Source: Bacillota bacterium
GTDB taxonomy: Bacteria; Bacillota; Clostridia; Lachnospirales; Lachnospiraceae
Assembly (NCBI GenBank): GCA_023421075.1
Contig: JAEZUM010000082.1
Location: 36,694 to 100,693 of the forward strand
Direction of reading: 5' to 3'
Length of the DNA: 64,000 bases
Below are positions 8,306 to 17,011 of this stretch, in pieces; within the stretch, counting starts at the first letter, position 1; the number at the start of each line of letters is the position of its first letter. A program made the translations under genes and the position numbers. The notes beneath the pieces are model-generated. The model did no database searches. It was not told the DNA's origin and was given only the letters and a program-made list of their open reading frames with translations.

Positions 8306-9190
8306 TTAATCTTTATTAAATGCTTCTTCCAAATCGTTAATCGAAAGCTTCGTCATTTTTAGGAGAGCCTCCGACATTCTAGCGACACGTTCGGTATCAG
8401 GACTCTGCATCATTTCATAGACAATATTCGGTACGATCTGCCAGGACACACCGTAGCGATCCTTAATCCAACCGCATTGCTCCGCTTCCGGAACAGCCGA
8501 CAGCTTGCTCCAATAATAATCCACCTCTTCCTGCGTATCACAATTGACCACAAAGGAGATTGCATCATTAAATCCAAAATCATGTCCAAGAGCACTGTCC
8601 ATCGCAGCAAAGAGTAGGTTCTCCAGGGTGAATTCTTCATGCATAACCGTATCGGGCTGATTCGGTGCTGCTGCACTGCCATATCTTAGTATCCCGCCGG
8701 GCTTGGAATTCTCAAAGACCGACATATAGAATAGCATTGCCTCTTCCGCCTTGCCGCATTGGTCGCCGACAAACATCAGGGTAGGTATGAGCTTCGGACG
8801 GTTCACCAGATGCTCATTGTACATTACCTGCCAGGACACACCATATTTATCAATGGCCCATCCGTACATCCTACTGTGCGGATAATCTCCGAAGGGCATG
8901 AGTTCCTGACCCTGTTCTATCAGCTTCCCCCAGATCGTCTCTGTCTCCTCCGGTGTATCGCAATTTATCAAGAAGGAGATGGAAGGATTGAAGGTAACAT
9001 ATGGCCCTGCATAGAGCAGTATCACTTCCTGTCCCCCAAGTTCTAATGTTATGGTATAGGCTGTACCGGATGGTGTATCATTAATTACCGTCTTATCGAT
9101 CCGCTTCGCATCCTTGAATAAGGATATATAGAACTCTGCTGCCTCTTCCGCATCGTTTTCAAACCATAAATGTGGAGTAATCTTCTGCAT
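8306..9190 (-). CDS. Tandem-domain VOC (PhnB-like) protein
   Basis: The 294-residue protein is made of two repeats of the vicinal oxygen chelate fold of the PhnB/3-dmu-9 type: one begins ITPHLWFENDAEEAAEFYISLF (near residue 3) and the second begins with TLMFVGDQCGKAEEAMLFYMSVF (about residue 136). Each repeat ends with a YGVSWQ segment (about 116 and 251). Single-domain relatives are about 140 residues, so this is a duplication fusion. Enzymatic activity is not known for this group. An ideal AAAGGAGG ribosome site precedes the ATG and an extended -10 (TGATATAAT, 9263-9271 on the minus strand) lies upstream. Confidence 0.85.
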   Translation of the reverse strand: MQKITPHLWFENDAEEAAEFYISLFKDAKRIDKTVINDTPSGTAYTITLELGGQEVILLYAGPYVTFNPSISFLINCDTPEETETIWGKLIEQGQELMPFGDYPHSRMYGWAIDKYGVSWQVMYNEHLVNRPKLIPTLMFVGDQCGKAEEAMLFYMSVFENSKPGGILRYGSAAAPNQPDTVMHEEFTLENLLFAAMDSALGHDFGFNDAISFVVNCDTQEEVDYYWSKLSAVPEAEQCGWIKDRYGVSWQIVPNIVYEMMQSPDTERVARMSEALLKMTKLSINDLEEAFNKD

Positions 9191-9356
9191 AGCATAACCT
9201 CCTTTGAATTTTATAGAAACGCATACCTACAATCGAGTATGCTTTATGATCATTACGCTTCTATTATATCATAGCATGTTATCCTTAGTATATCCTTATT
9301 CATGCCCAAGAAATAAAAGGCACTTGCTATTTAACACTATCATGGAGTTTGCCAAT

Positions 9357-9496
9357 ATGAGTTCGATCAATGATTTTCATATCGGAGTATTTGCATGCGT
9401 CGGTACTTAGGTTCTGTTATTTAGAACCTTATGTACCGCTACGTAATGCAACTAAGCGGAAGCGTCTCCGATTTCGGAAACATTGATCGGACTCAT
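9357..9496. repeat. 140-bp structured dispersed repeat, copy 1
   Basis: A 140-bp unit bounded by ATGAGT...ACTCAT folds almost wholly on itself: outer stem of about 16 bp (9357-9372 with 9481-9496), then ATCGGAG/CTCCGAT, TTGCAT/ATGCAA, CGGTAC/GTACCG and AGGTTCT/AGAACCT around a short loop. A second copy with 134 of 140 identical bases lies in opposite orientation at 60460-60599. Similarity continues beyond the right end into AGTAACAA. No coding frame is conserved. It could be a miniature mobile element or a structured RNA. Confidence 0.85.
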
Positions 9497-9528
9497 ATTT
9501 CAACTTTGACTTGAGTGTGGACAGTAAC

Positions 9529-9566
9529 AAAAGGCAGTCAAAGCATTCCGCTATTAACCGCCTTTT
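9529..9566 (-). terminator. Terminator after uxuB
   Basis: AAAAGGC (9529-9535) pairs with GCCTTTT (9560-9566); read on the minus strand the stem ends in a short T-run. It lies about 35 bases after the uxuB stop. Confidence 0.5.
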
Positions 9567-9601
9567 GATAAGGAGAGTACTCTATCAGGGTTGTGAACTG
9601 A

Positions 9602-10462
9602 TCAAACTCCGCTGTATGCTGAGAATCCGCCATCGATCGGAAGCACGATTCCGTTAATGAATCCGGAGGCTCCTTCATCCGCCAGGAACAGTAGTGCACC
9701 AATCAATTCCTCCGGTTCGCCAAAGCGCCCCATTGGTGTTGCATTTAATATCTTGTGAGATCGCTCGGTAAGACTTCCGTCCGAGTTCTTTAACAGGGCT
9801 TCATTTTGTCTGGTAATTAAGAACCCCGGAGCAATTGCATTAACACGTATTCCTACCTTGGAGAAATGGACCGCCAACCACTTCGTAAAATTCGAGACAG
9901 CTGCCTTGGCACCGGAATATGCCGGTATCTTGGTCAGTGGTGTAAAAGCGTTCATGGAGGAAACATTGATAATGCTGCAACCCGCTCTACCCACCATATC
10001 CTTGGCAAATTCCTGACAGGGGAGCAAGGTTCCAAGGAGATTAAGATCAAAAACAAAGCGAATTCCTTGCTCATCCAGATCAAAGAAGGTAATCAGCTCC
10101 TTGTTGTCTACTGCCAAATCCTCCTCATAAAGATACTCTCTGGTGGTAGTTCCCTTCGGATTATTGCCACCCGCTCCGTTGATCAGAATATCACATGGTC
10201 CGAATTCCTTAAGAATCCGTTCATGCGCCTTTGTGAGGCTTTCTTTATTCAGTACATCTGTCTCTATGCCAATGGCGGTATAGCCTTCTGAACTGATTTC
10301 AGCCGCCTTTTTCTCTGCCATTTCTAAACTACGGTCAAGGATTGCAACCTTAGCGCCACATCCTGCAAATGCTTCAGCCCAGTAACCACCGAGGATTCCT
10401 GCCCCTCCGGTTACCACAACAACCTTCTTTGATAAATCTGTGGAATATGGTATCTTCATCAT
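9602..10462 (-). CDS. uxuB: D-mannonate oxidoreductase (SDR type)
   Basis: This 286-residue short-chain dehydrogenase has the cofactor loop TGGAGILGG (about residues 19-27), NGAGG (about 95), and the catalytic Ser with the YSGAK motif (about 173-177). Its sequence and position directly after uxuA mark it as the Firmicute-type D-mannonate oxidoreductase, which interconverts D-fructuronate and D-mannonate with NAD(P). The AGGAGAATAAT site fits the first ATG. The uxuA stop lies at 10464, leaving one base between the genes. It works in the cytoplasm in glucuronate breakdown. Confidence 0.9.
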   Translation of the reverse strand: MMKIPYSTDLSKKVVVVTGGAGILGGYWAEAFAGCGAKVAILDRSLEMAEKKAAEISSEGYTAIGIETDVLNKESLTKAHERILKEFGPCDILINGAGGNNPKGTTTREYLYEEDLAVDNKELITFFDLDEQGIRFVFDLNLLGTLLPCQEFAKDMVGRAGCSIINVSSMNAFTPLTKIPAYSGAKAAVSNFTKWLAVHFSKVGIRVNAIAPGFLITRQNEALLKNSDGSLTERSHKILNATPMGRFGEPEELIGALLFLADEGASGFINGIVLPIDGGFSAYSGV

Positions 10463-10463
10463 A

Positions 10464-11516
10464 TTATTCTCCTTGTGTACCCTTATCTAGTGTCTCCCAT
10501 ATACCGGTCAGATACATCGCTCCTAGAGCACGATCGTATAAGCCATAACCGGGTCTGCCTGTTTCCCCCCAGATCATTCTGCCGTGATCTGGTCGGACAT
10601 AACCATCATAGTCATTTTTATGGAGGGCTTTCATGATTGCGACGATATCCAGGGATCCACAAGGGGAATAATGAGCACTTTCCTCAAAGCTGCCATCCTC
10701 TAAAAGCTTCACATTTCGTATATGCATGAAATGAATTCTTCCCTGCGCACTGTACTTATCAACCAGCTCTACGATATTATTAAAGCTGGCAGAGCCCAAC
10801 GATCCGGTACAAAAGGTCAAACCATTGTATTCATTATCCACTAGCTTCAAGAAACGATCTAAATTCTGCTCATTGGTAATAATCCGGGGTAGTCCGAAGA
10901 TGGGGTAGGGCGGATCATCCGGATGGATTGCCATCTTGACGTCATATTCCTCTGCCACTGGGATGATCTGCTTTAGGAAATATTCCAGATTCGACCACAG
11001 CTTTTCCTCATCGACCTTCTCATACTGTGCAAACACTCTTGCCAAGCTCTCCTTTGTATAACTGGAATCCCAGCCGGGAAGGGATAGCTCTCCGGTTAAG
11101 GGGTCCATTTTCTCCAGCTGCTCCTTATAATAAACCAATGCAGTAGATCCGTCCGGGAGCAATTTGTCCAGCTGCGTCCTGGTCCAGTCAAATACCGGCA
11201 TAAAGTTATAGCAGATCACTTTAATTCCTGCTCTGGATAATCTTCGAATATTCTCTTTATAATTCTCGATATATCGTTCTCTGGTGGGAAGCCCCAGCTT
11301 GATATCCTCATGTACGGGTACGCTTTCTATGACATCGAAATGCAAGTCAGCCGCTTCTACCTCTCTCTTTAATTTCTCAATACTTTCATTACTCCAGACC
11401 TCGCCAACCGGCACATCATAGATTGCCGTTACAATGCTGTGCATCCCTGGAATTTGCCTGATATATTGCAGTTTTACAGCATCATCCAGACCATACCAAC
11501 GAAATGATAATTTCAT
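10464..11516 (-). CDS. uxuA: Mannonate dehydratase
   Basis: The 350-residue protein begins MKLSFRWYGLDDAVKLQYIR and contains AIHPDDPPYPIFGLPRI (about residues 200-216), NGLTFCTGSLGS and the C-terminal YVRPDHGRMIWGE, all characteristic of UxuA. The enzyme dehydrates D-mannonate to 2-keto-3-deoxygluconate in the hexuronate pathway. Length is normal. The AAGGAACG ribosome site lies about 9 bases before the ATG. It forms an operon with uxuB and is divergent from an AraC regulator; the shared region carries two inverted repeats that could be operators. No kdgK or kdgA is present nearby. Confidence 0.95.
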   Translation of the reverse strand: MKLSFRWYGLDDAVKLQYIRQIPGMHSIVTAIYDVPVGEVWSNESIEKLKREVEAADLHFDVIESVPVHEDIKLGLPTRERYIENYKENIRRLSRAGIKVICYNFMPVFDWTRTQLDKLLPDGSTALVYYKEQLEKMDPLTGELSLPGWDSSYTKESLARVFAQYEKVDEEKLWSNLEYFLKQIIPVAEEYDVKMAIHPDDPPYPIFGLPRIITNEQNLDRFLKLVDNEYNGLTFCTGSLGSASFNNIVELVDKYSAQGRIHFMHIRNVKLLEDGSFEESAHYSPCGSLDIVAIMKALHKNDYDGYVRPDHGRMIWGETGRPGYGLYDRALGAMYLTGIWETLDKGTQGE

Positions 11517-11570
11517 AATATAACCGTTCCTTTCTTATTGCCTGCTATTTTGGGCCAAAGGCACAACGCG

Positions 11571-11657
11571 TCCATGTAAAATCCATTTTCACATGGTCTC
11601 AAATAGGAGCATTTTTTGCAATTCATGTATTCATTATATTGATGTCGTCTCATCAAT
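11571..11657 (-). promoter_or_regulatory. uxuAB control region with two inverted repeats
   Basis: A minus-strand -10 TATAAT (11633-11638) abuts the inverted repeat ATTGATG-6-CATCAAT (11638-11657). A second imperfect repeat, CCATGT...ACATGG (11572-11596), lies just downstream of it in the leader. Both are plausible operators for the divergent AraC protein or another hexuronate regulator. Confidence 0.5.
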
Positions 11658-11681
11658 CCTATGTTTATCTTGCTTACAGAC

Positions 11682-11710
11682 TTGCAAAACTTGCTCTTAT
11701 AGAATATGAT
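11682..11710 (+). promoter_or_regulatory. Promoter of the AraC gene at 11762
   Basis: TTGCAA (11682-11687), 17 bases, TATGAT (11705-11710). About 45 bases before the start codon. Confidence 0.55.
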
Positions 11711-11761
11711 ATTATTATCACTGTTCCAGCCTAAGAATAACTTATTGCCAAAGGAGACATT

Positions 11762-12640
11762 ATGAAGCAGACAACTCATGCTTATCTAACCCGTCAATAT
11801 ATGCTCTCCCGAGATTACGAGATCTTTCATTATTCCAACACTAATCTCACCGGAGTAAGCCTGCACCATCACGATTTTTATGAATGCTACCTCTTCTTAT
11901 CCGGTGATGTCACGTATCTGATTGAGGGAAAATCCTATCAGCTCACACCGGGAGATATCGTACTGGTTAACTCTAAGGAATTGCATCAGGCATATATTAA
12001 TTCGAAAAACTCTGCTTATGAGCGAATTGTATTATGGATTAATCCTTCCTTTCTGCGGGAGCTGTCCACGGAAAAGACAGATCTATGCCAATGTTTTGAG
12101 AGTCCCCATCGGAAAAATGTGCTAAGAGTCGATTATGAATGGCAACAGAATATCAGAATCTTATTGAATAAGTTGATTTTATTAGAACGTTATCAGGGCC
12201 TGGGGCAGGAGCTCTTGTATAAGGCGTATATCACCGAGTTGATGGTTTATATCAATAATCAGACCTTTGAAGAAAATGTAAGACTTGATGTAGAGGCGAA
12301 GAAGAGTAATATGACACTGCATATATTAGAATATATCAATTCTCATATTGACGAAGACATTACAATTGATGACTTAGCCGAATATACCTATTTAAGTAAA
12401 TTCCACCTTTCCAGAGAGTTTAAAAAGAATACTGGGACAACCCTGCATCGCTATATCTTACAGAAGAAGTTGATTGCAGCAAAGGAGTTAATTCTAAAAG
12501 ACATTCCGATTACCCATGTCTATGAGCAATGCGGATTCGGAGACTATTCCAATTTCTTTCGCGCCTTTAAAAATGAGTATGGTATGACACCAAAGCAATA
12601 TTTTGAAGCGATGAAAAAGTCCGATACCACGTTAAGATAA
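11762..12640 (+). CDS. AraC family regulator, divergent from uxuAB
   Basis: The 292-residue protein has a cupin sensing domain with metal-ligand-like LHHHDFYECYLFLSG (about residues 35-50) and LTPGDIVLVN, then the AraC DNA-binding domain (ITIDDLAEYTYLSKFHLSREF; GFGDYSNFFRAFKNEYGMTPKQY). The AAAGGAG ribosome site is ideal. Its position opposite uxuA suggests control of hexuronate catabolism, with a uronic acid or an oligo-uronide as signal; this is inference from neighbourhood. Confidence 0.92.
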   Translation: MKQTTHAYLTRQYMLSRDYEIFHYSNTNLTGVSLHHHDFYECYLFLSGDVTYLIEGKSYQLTPGDIVLVNSKELHQAYINSKNSAYERIVLWINPSFLRELSTEKTDLCQCFESPHRKNVLRVDYEWQQNIRILLNKLILLERYQGLGQELLYKAYITELMVYINNQTFEENVRLDVEAKKSNMTLHILEYINSHIDEDITIDDLAEYTYLSKFHLSREFKKNTGTTLHRYILQKKLIAAKELILKDIPITHVYEQCGFGDYSNFFRAFKNEYGMTPKQYFEAMKKSDTTLR

Positions 12641-12695
12641 CATTAAGAGATTACCGGACTTCACTTATACAATTTTAGCAGCATTGTCTGAAAAT

Positions 12696-12724
12696 TTGCA
12701 TCACTTTTATATGTTTTCTTATAA
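12696..12724 (+). promoter_or_regulatory. Promoter of the TrkA-N-like gene
   Basis: TTGCAT (12696-12701), 17 bases, TTATAA (12719-12724), 33 bases before the ATG at 12758. Confidence 0.5.
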
Positions 12725-12757
12725 AGTAATTTATGAAAAGTATAAAGGGGTGTTAAT

Positions 12758-13201
12758 ATGGGATGGATTATCGTTAGCATGGTAATTATTGCCGGCCTTT
12801 TCTATTTACTTATGAAAAAGCATGATCACGTAATCGAACAGCGCGAAAACAAATCGGAGTATACCAAACAGAAGCCTTATGCGTTAATTTTGGGTGAAAC
12901 TAAGCTTGCTGATTGCTTAAAAACACTTTTAGAAAGCCGGAAGATTGATTATCTCCAGATTAAGGATGAGAACCATCTGGATAAATCGAAAACCTATGAT
13001 CTTGTATTTGCTGTCAGTAACGATGATCTAAGTAACATGCTTGCCTGTATTATCGTAAATCAGGTTATGGAGCATTGTCGTACGATTGCTGTCTGTAACC
13101 AACTTCAGGATAGAAAGCTCTTTGAACAAAATAACATTCCCTATCTTCTGGCTCAGGAATCAAGCGCTGACACCTTATTTCAGTTGATTACGCTAACTTA
13201 A
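12758..13201 (+). CDS. Single-span membrane protein with TrkA-N-like domain
   Basis: The 147-residue protein begins with one membrane segment (GWIIVSMVIIAGLFYLLM, residues 2-19), then a soluble domain that looks like a divergent Rossmann fold: YALILGETKLADCLKTLL, a strand-helix repeat, KTYDLVFAVSNDDLSNMLACII and a later CRTIAVCNQ. This order is that of the RCK/TrkA-N nucleotide-binding domain, although the usual GxGxxG is not intact. It is convergent with the KdpE-like gene, 3 bases apart. A role in potassium sensing or transport control is an inference from fold and neighbours. Confidence 0.6.
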   Translation: MGWIIVSMVIIAGLFYLLMKKHDHVIEQRENKSEYTKQKPYALILGETKLADCLKTLLESRKIDYLQIKDENHLDKSKTYDLVFAVSNDDLSNMLACIIVNQVMEHCRTIAVCNQLQDRKLFEQNNIPYLLAQESSADTLFQLITLT

Positions 13202-13204
13202 GTT

Positions 13205-13897
13205 CTAATCGGAAAAGCGATACCCTACCCCAATTTCTGTGGTAATAAATTGGGGATGTGAGGTGTCTTTTTCTATCTTTCTTCTAAGACCTGCCATAAA
13301 TACACGAATACTCTTGGAATCTCCCGTCTCTCCATAGCCCCATACCTCCTTGGATATCTGACTGTGGGTAACAACCTTGCCACGGTTTGCGATCAGAAGG
13401 ATTAATAGCTTATATTCGATGGGTGTCAGATGAAGCTCGGTATCATCGATATATATTCTTCGTCTCTCACAATCAACTGTAAGGTAATCAAAATGATAGA
13501 TATTCATCGGTGTTGTAAGACTCTCACGTTCTATAAAGCGTTCCATCACCCTGATCCGTGCAAGAAGCTCACCCATCGCAAAGGGCTTCGTAACATAATC
13601 ATTCGCACCGGCATCTAAGGCTGTAATCTTATCCTTTTCCTGCTCCCTGGCAGAGACAATTAGAATCGGAATCTGTGATACTTCACGGATCTCCTTAATA
13701 ATTTCAATTCCATCCTTATCCGGCAGACCCAAATCCAGAAGAATAATATCCGGATTTTCGGTACAAAAGCAGAGAATTCCACTGTTTCCTGTATTCGCCA
13801 CAGAAAGTTTATACCCCTTAGCCTTCAGAGCCATAGACATAAAATTAACAATTTTTCGATCATCCTCGATCAAAAGAATATGAATCTGCTGGTTCAT
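13205..13897 (-). CDS. KdpE-like response regulator
   Basis: This 230-residue OmpR-family regulator has a receiver domain (acceptor Asp in DIILLDLGLPDKDG, about residue 53; KPF near 105) and a winged-helix output domain (LTPIEYKLLILLIANRG, ending in IGVGYRF). Its similarity and partner kinase place it with KdpE. The kinase stop codon directly abuts this ATG and the ribosome site GAGGAGG lies inside the end of the kinase gene, so the two are translationally coupled. No kdpFABC potassium pump genes are in the window, so its targets are elsewhere or different. Confidence 0.9.
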   Translation of the reverse strand: MNQQIHILLIEDDRKIVNFMSMALKAKGYKLSVANTGNSGILCFCTENPDIILLDLGLPDKDGIEIIKEIREVSQIPILIVSAREQEKDKITALDAGANDYVTKPFAMGELLARIRVMERFIERESLTTPMNIYHFDYLTVDCERRRIYIDDTELHLTPIEYKLLILLIANRGKVVTHSQISKEVWGYGETGDSKSIRVFMAGLRRKIEKDTSHPQFITTEIGVGYRFSD

Positions 13898-15370
13898 CTA
13901 TATTTCCTCCTCACTGGGTAACTCAACCCGGAATAATGCGCCACCTTCCGGCTTATTAAGAGCGAAAATCTTACCGCCATGAGCATCTACGATCGCTTTG
14001 CAGATTGCCAGGCCCAGACCAACTCCCCTGCTGCTGTCTGATATATTTCGAGGCATTGTGACAAATCCTTCAAAAAGAGTATTCTTTATTGCCTCATCCA
14101 CTCCGGTGCCATTGTCCTCTACCTCAAACACAACAGATTTTACTCCTCGATATACCCGGAGTATGATCTTTGTCTCATTGCCGGAATGCTTAAATGCATT
14201 ATCTAACAGATTGACAAGAACCTGTACCATCAGTCTTCCATCGGTCTCTACCAGAAGAATATCCTCCGGAATATCAATCTCCAGACGATCCTGTGAGGCG
14301 AACCTGGCTACATGAGCAACTGCTTGATGAATCAGATCCTCAACTGCTTCATATTCCTTTTTTACAACAAGATGTCCCTCACTAATGCGAGTCATATCAA
14401 GAATATTTTGTACCGAAGTGATCAATCTGGCTGACTCCTCATTAATATCCGCTGTCAGACGCTTCACACTGACCTCATCCAGACTGTCGAAGCTCTCCAG
14501 TATCAGACTGCTGGCCCCCATAATTCCCGTAAGGGGAGTCCTAATATCGTGTGAAATACTTCGAAGCAAGGTACTTTTTAGATGCTCACTTTCCATAGCC
14601 AGCTTAATTCTCTCACGCTCATTATAGATAAACTCTCGATCAAGAACAAGCGCCATCTGATATACCACTGTTTTAATCAGAATATCCTCTTCATACGATA
14701 ACGGCAGCTTTACACCAACCAGCGATATCGTTCCCATATGATTCGACAAATCGTGGATTGGAAGTACATATAGCTCTTTTTCATCGATATAAGCCGGATA
14801 TTTCTCGGTACAAAAGCCGGTCTCTACTCCGCTAAACTTCTCCTTCTCCAGGATAACACGGCACTCATAGCCTGTATATTTTTGAATATATTGCATACCA
14901 TTCTCCACCGTCTTTGCTGTTCCGGTCAGATTCAGGAAGCTTTTTGAGATCTCATACAGTAGTTTTGTTGTATGCTCATTCTTAATCGCTATCTTGGTCT
15001 GCATCTGGAATTTTGACGATAAGGTCCCGCAGATTAGAGATGCCAGAAGAAAGAAGGCAATCAGAATATAATCCTGAACATTACTGATTATAAAAGAATG
15101 AAGCGGTTCCGTAAAAAAATAATTAAAAATGAACAAGCTTGCAATGGAAGCGATGAAGCCATAGACGTATCCCCTGGTCAATACGGTAATTGCCAATACC
15201 CCGATCAAAAAAATCATCAGGGTATTTTCTTTTCCTATCCCAATGCTGTTTAATAATATTGACAGACTGCTGGTCGCCGTACAGACAACCATAAGCCATA
15301 GCACCGAAAGAAGGTGTGTCTTGATTCTATTCTCTTTTCTATTGAATTGATCCGATAACGACACTCTCAT
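13898..15370 (-). CDS. KdpD-type sensor kinase lacking the KdpD/Usp N-terminal domains
   Basis: The 490-residue kinase starts with four close membrane helices of the DUF4118 type (about residues 20-115), then a GAF-like region, the dimerisation helix with the phospho-acceptor His in LLRSISHDIRTPLTG (about 270), and the ATPase domain (N box DNAFKHSG, G1 DNGTGVD, G2 GVGLGLAIC). Full KdpD proteins are about 900 residues with an N-terminal KdpD ATP-binding domain and Usp domain; both are absent here, and the promoter and start position show this is not a truncation. It is co-transcribed with the KdpE-like gene. Confidence 0.9.
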   Translation of the reverse strand: MRVSLSDQFNRKENRIKTHLLSVLWLMVVCTATSSLSILLNSIGIGKENTLMIFLIGVLAITVLTRGYVYGFIASIASLFIFNYFFTEPLHSFIISNVQDYILIAFFLLASLICGTLSSKFQMQTKIAIKNEHTTKLLYEISKSFLNLTGTAKTVENGMQYIQKYTGYECRVILEKEKFSGVETGFCTEKYPAYIDEKELYVLPIHDLSNHMGTISLVGVKLPLSYEEDILIKTVVYQMALVLDREFIYNERERIKLAMESEHLKSTLLRSISHDIRTPLTGIMGASSLILESFDSLDEVSVKRLTADINEESARLITSVQNILDMTRISEGHLVVKKEYEAVEDLIHQAVAHVARFASQDRLEIDIPEDILLVETDGRLMVQVLVNLLDNAFKHSGNETKIILRVYRGVKSVVFEVEDNGTGVDEAIKNTLFEGFVTMPRNISDSSRGVGLGLAICKAIVDAHGGKIFALNKPEGGALFRVELPSEEEI

Positions 15371-15400
15371 AATTATACCTTCTTATCATTTTCTCTCTAT

Positions 15401-15429
15401 ATTGTAGTCATTGTTGTAAGCCTTGTCAA
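15401..15429 (-). promoter_or_regulatory. Promoter of the kdpD/E-like operon
   Basis: TTGACA (15424-15429) and TACAAT (15401-15406) on the minus strand with 17 bases between. It lies about 30 bases from the kinase start. Confidence 0.7.
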
Positions 15430-15455
15430 CTTGCGCACTTTTCCGAACTGCTTCC

Positions 15456-15484
15456 TTGCCAATTCAATTCTGATGTATTATAAT
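15456..15484 (+). promoter_or_regulatory. Promoter of the gene at 15525 and probably azlCD
   Basis: TTGCCA (15456-15461), 17 bases, TATAAT (15479-15484). It is back-to-back with the kdpD-like promoter. Confidence 0.65.
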
Positions 15485-15524
15485 GTAGCCAATGTATTAG
15501 TCAAATATGGAAAGGGTGATGTTT

Positions 15525-15929
15525 ATGGCAGATAAGAAAAAAGGCTTTCCGGCCAAGGCTTCCAAAAAATATATAGATCTTCTTTATATGACTCCCGGCG
15601 CAATCCGTGCTAAGGATATCGCAGACCTATTCTCAACCGGAACAGGACTGACCATCGAATTGTGGGAGGAGATGAATGTCCTTGAATTCGTATTACCTAA
15701 TCAGAATTCCGTGGATTTTGAAGCAATCGACCCCAATTTCAAGGATCCCTCCGATCTTTCTTTTGTTAAGAACCGTGGTATCCAGACTATCTTTGCCATT
15801 AATATGAGCGAAGAGGATTTACCCGTTATGACCGAATACTTCCATCAGCTTGTTGAGCATTTTTCAGGCTTTGTCTGCGCTGACAGCGAGGATTTTAAGC
15901 CGGTATATGCAGGAAACTCCAAGAGATAA
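15525..15929 (+). CDS. Uncharacterised small cytoplasmic protein
   Basis: A 134-residue protein with a basic N-terminus (MADKKKGFPAKASKKY) and no signal peptide or membrane span. I do not recognise the family. The body alternates predicted helices and strands (IELWEEMNVLEFVLP; IQTIFAINMSEEDLPVMTEYFHQLV). The ATG at 15525 is preferred over upstream in-frame ATGs at 15507 and 15519 because AAAGGGTG then sits 6 bases upstream. It lies 51 bases before azlC on the same strand and may be co-transcribed with it. Confidence 0.75.
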   Translation: MADKKKGFPAKASKKYIDLLYMTPGAIRAKDIADLFSTGTGLTIELWEEMNVLEFVLPNQNSVDFEAIDPNFKDPSDLSFVKNRGIQTIFAINMSEEDLPVMTEYFHQLVEHFSGFVCADSEDFKPVYAGNSKR

Positions 15930-15980
15930 ATAAGAGCAAGCGAATACCGATATTGATATCGACTTGAAGGAGAATAATCT

Positions 15981-16679
15981 ATGAACAACAAAATAGCAGC
16001 CGTTCGGGCTGCTTTTCCACATACTATCCCGGTATTAACCGGTTATATCGTACTGGGAGCTGCCTACGGTATCCTTATGGACAGTAAGGGCTTTTCCCTA
16101 CTTTGGATCATCATTGCAAGTGTTTTCGTCTACGCCGGTTCCATGCAATTTGTCTCAGTAGCACTTCTGGCAGCAGGCTTCAATCCCCTGGGTGCCTTTT
16201 TTATGACCATCGCAGTGAATGCCAGACACTTGTTTTATGGTATATCCATGCTGCATCAATACCGAGGGACAGGGCGAATGAAGCCCTATCTGATCTTTTC
16301 GCTGACCGATGAGAGTTTTTCTATTCTATGCTCGGCGAAAGCACCGGAGGGTGTCGAGGAGAAATGGTTTTATCTGTCCGTCTCGCTTCTCGATCATCTT
16401 TATTGGATCACCGGCTCGGTAATCGGTGGTATCCTAGGAAGCTTAATTGATATTAATACAAAGGGTATTGATTTTGTACTTACGGCTCTTTTTGTTGTTA
16501 TTTTAATTAATCAATGGCAAACTACCACAAATCATCTGCCGGCCATGCTCGGTATCGTCAGCGCAGTTATCTGTCGTCTGATATTTGGAGCGAACGATTT
16601 TATTATACCATCGATGATTTGTATCCTCTTATTTGTTACAATTCTAAGAGAACCGATGGAAAGGAGGATGAAACAATGA
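15981..16679 (+). CDS. azlC: AzlC family branched-chain amino acid exporter subunit
   Basis: The 232-residue membrane protein has the family hallmark GAAYGILMDSKGFSLLW, YAGSMQFVSVALL and NARHLFYGISM in the first half and about seven hydrophobic helices. AzlC is the large subunit of a two-part exporter of branched-chain amino acids and their analogues. A GAAGGAGA ribosome site precedes the ATG. Its last codons overlap the azlD start by four bases (ATGA), coupling the two genes. Confidence 0.93.
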   Translation: MNNKIAAVRAAFPHTIPVLTGYIVLGAAYGILMDSKGFSLLWIIIASVFVYAGSMQFVSVALLAAGFNPLGAFFMTIAVNARHLFYGISMLHQYRGTGRMKPYLIFSLTDESFSILCSAKAPEGVEEKWFYLSVSLLDHLYWITGSVIGGILGSLIDINTKGIDFVLTALFVVILINQWQTTTNHLPAMLGIVSAVICRLIFGANDFIIPSMICILLFVTILREPMERRMKQ

Positions 16680-17011
16680 GCTATACCACAACGGAACTTA
16701 TTCTTTTCTTTGCCATTATTGCTTTCGGAACACTGCTAACCCGGGCTCTGCCCTTTCTCCTCTTTCCGGAGAATCGACCAATTCCTAAATATATGAAATA
16801 TCTGGCCGACATCCTTCCTTTTACCATAATCGGTATGCTGGTGGTGTATTGCTTGAAGGATATACATATCACCTCGTCTCCTTATGCGATCCCGGAGGCT
16901 ATCAGCATAGCTGCTATTCTTATTCTCCATATATGGAAAAAGAACACCCTGCTCAGTATCGGAGGGGGTGCTCTTCTTTATATGCTATTAATTCAATACG
17001 TATTTATTTAG
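16676..17011 (+). CDS. azlD: AzlD family branched-chain amino acid exporter subunit
   Basis: The 111-residue protein (MSYTTTELILFFAIIAF ...) has about four membrane helices and the typical LLTRALPFLLFP segment of AzlD, the small partner of AzlC. Start codon and the AAAGGAGG site sit inside the end of azlC. Its last four bases overlap the end of the convergent HD-GYP gene on the opposite strand, so no terminator fits between them. Confidence 0.92.
   Translation: MSYTTTELILFFAIIAFGTLLTRALPFLLFPENRPIPKYMKYLADILPFTIIGMLVVYCLKDIHITSSPYAIPEAISIAAILILHIWKKNTLLSIGGGALLYMLLIQYVFI

Noticed and set aside
9204..9410. 68-codon plus-strand frame running into the 140-bp repeat
   Set aside because: Not preserved in the second copy of the repeat and no ribosome site.
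11513..11779. 88-codon minus-strand frame overlapping the uxuA/araC intergenic region
   Set aside because: It overlaps promoters and operators of both divergent genes, has no ribosome site and an implausible composition.
12601..12690. Possible terminator after the AraC gene (AAGTCCG...CGGACTT)
   Set aside because: Seven-base stem with a 30-base loop and no T-run; too weak to annotate.
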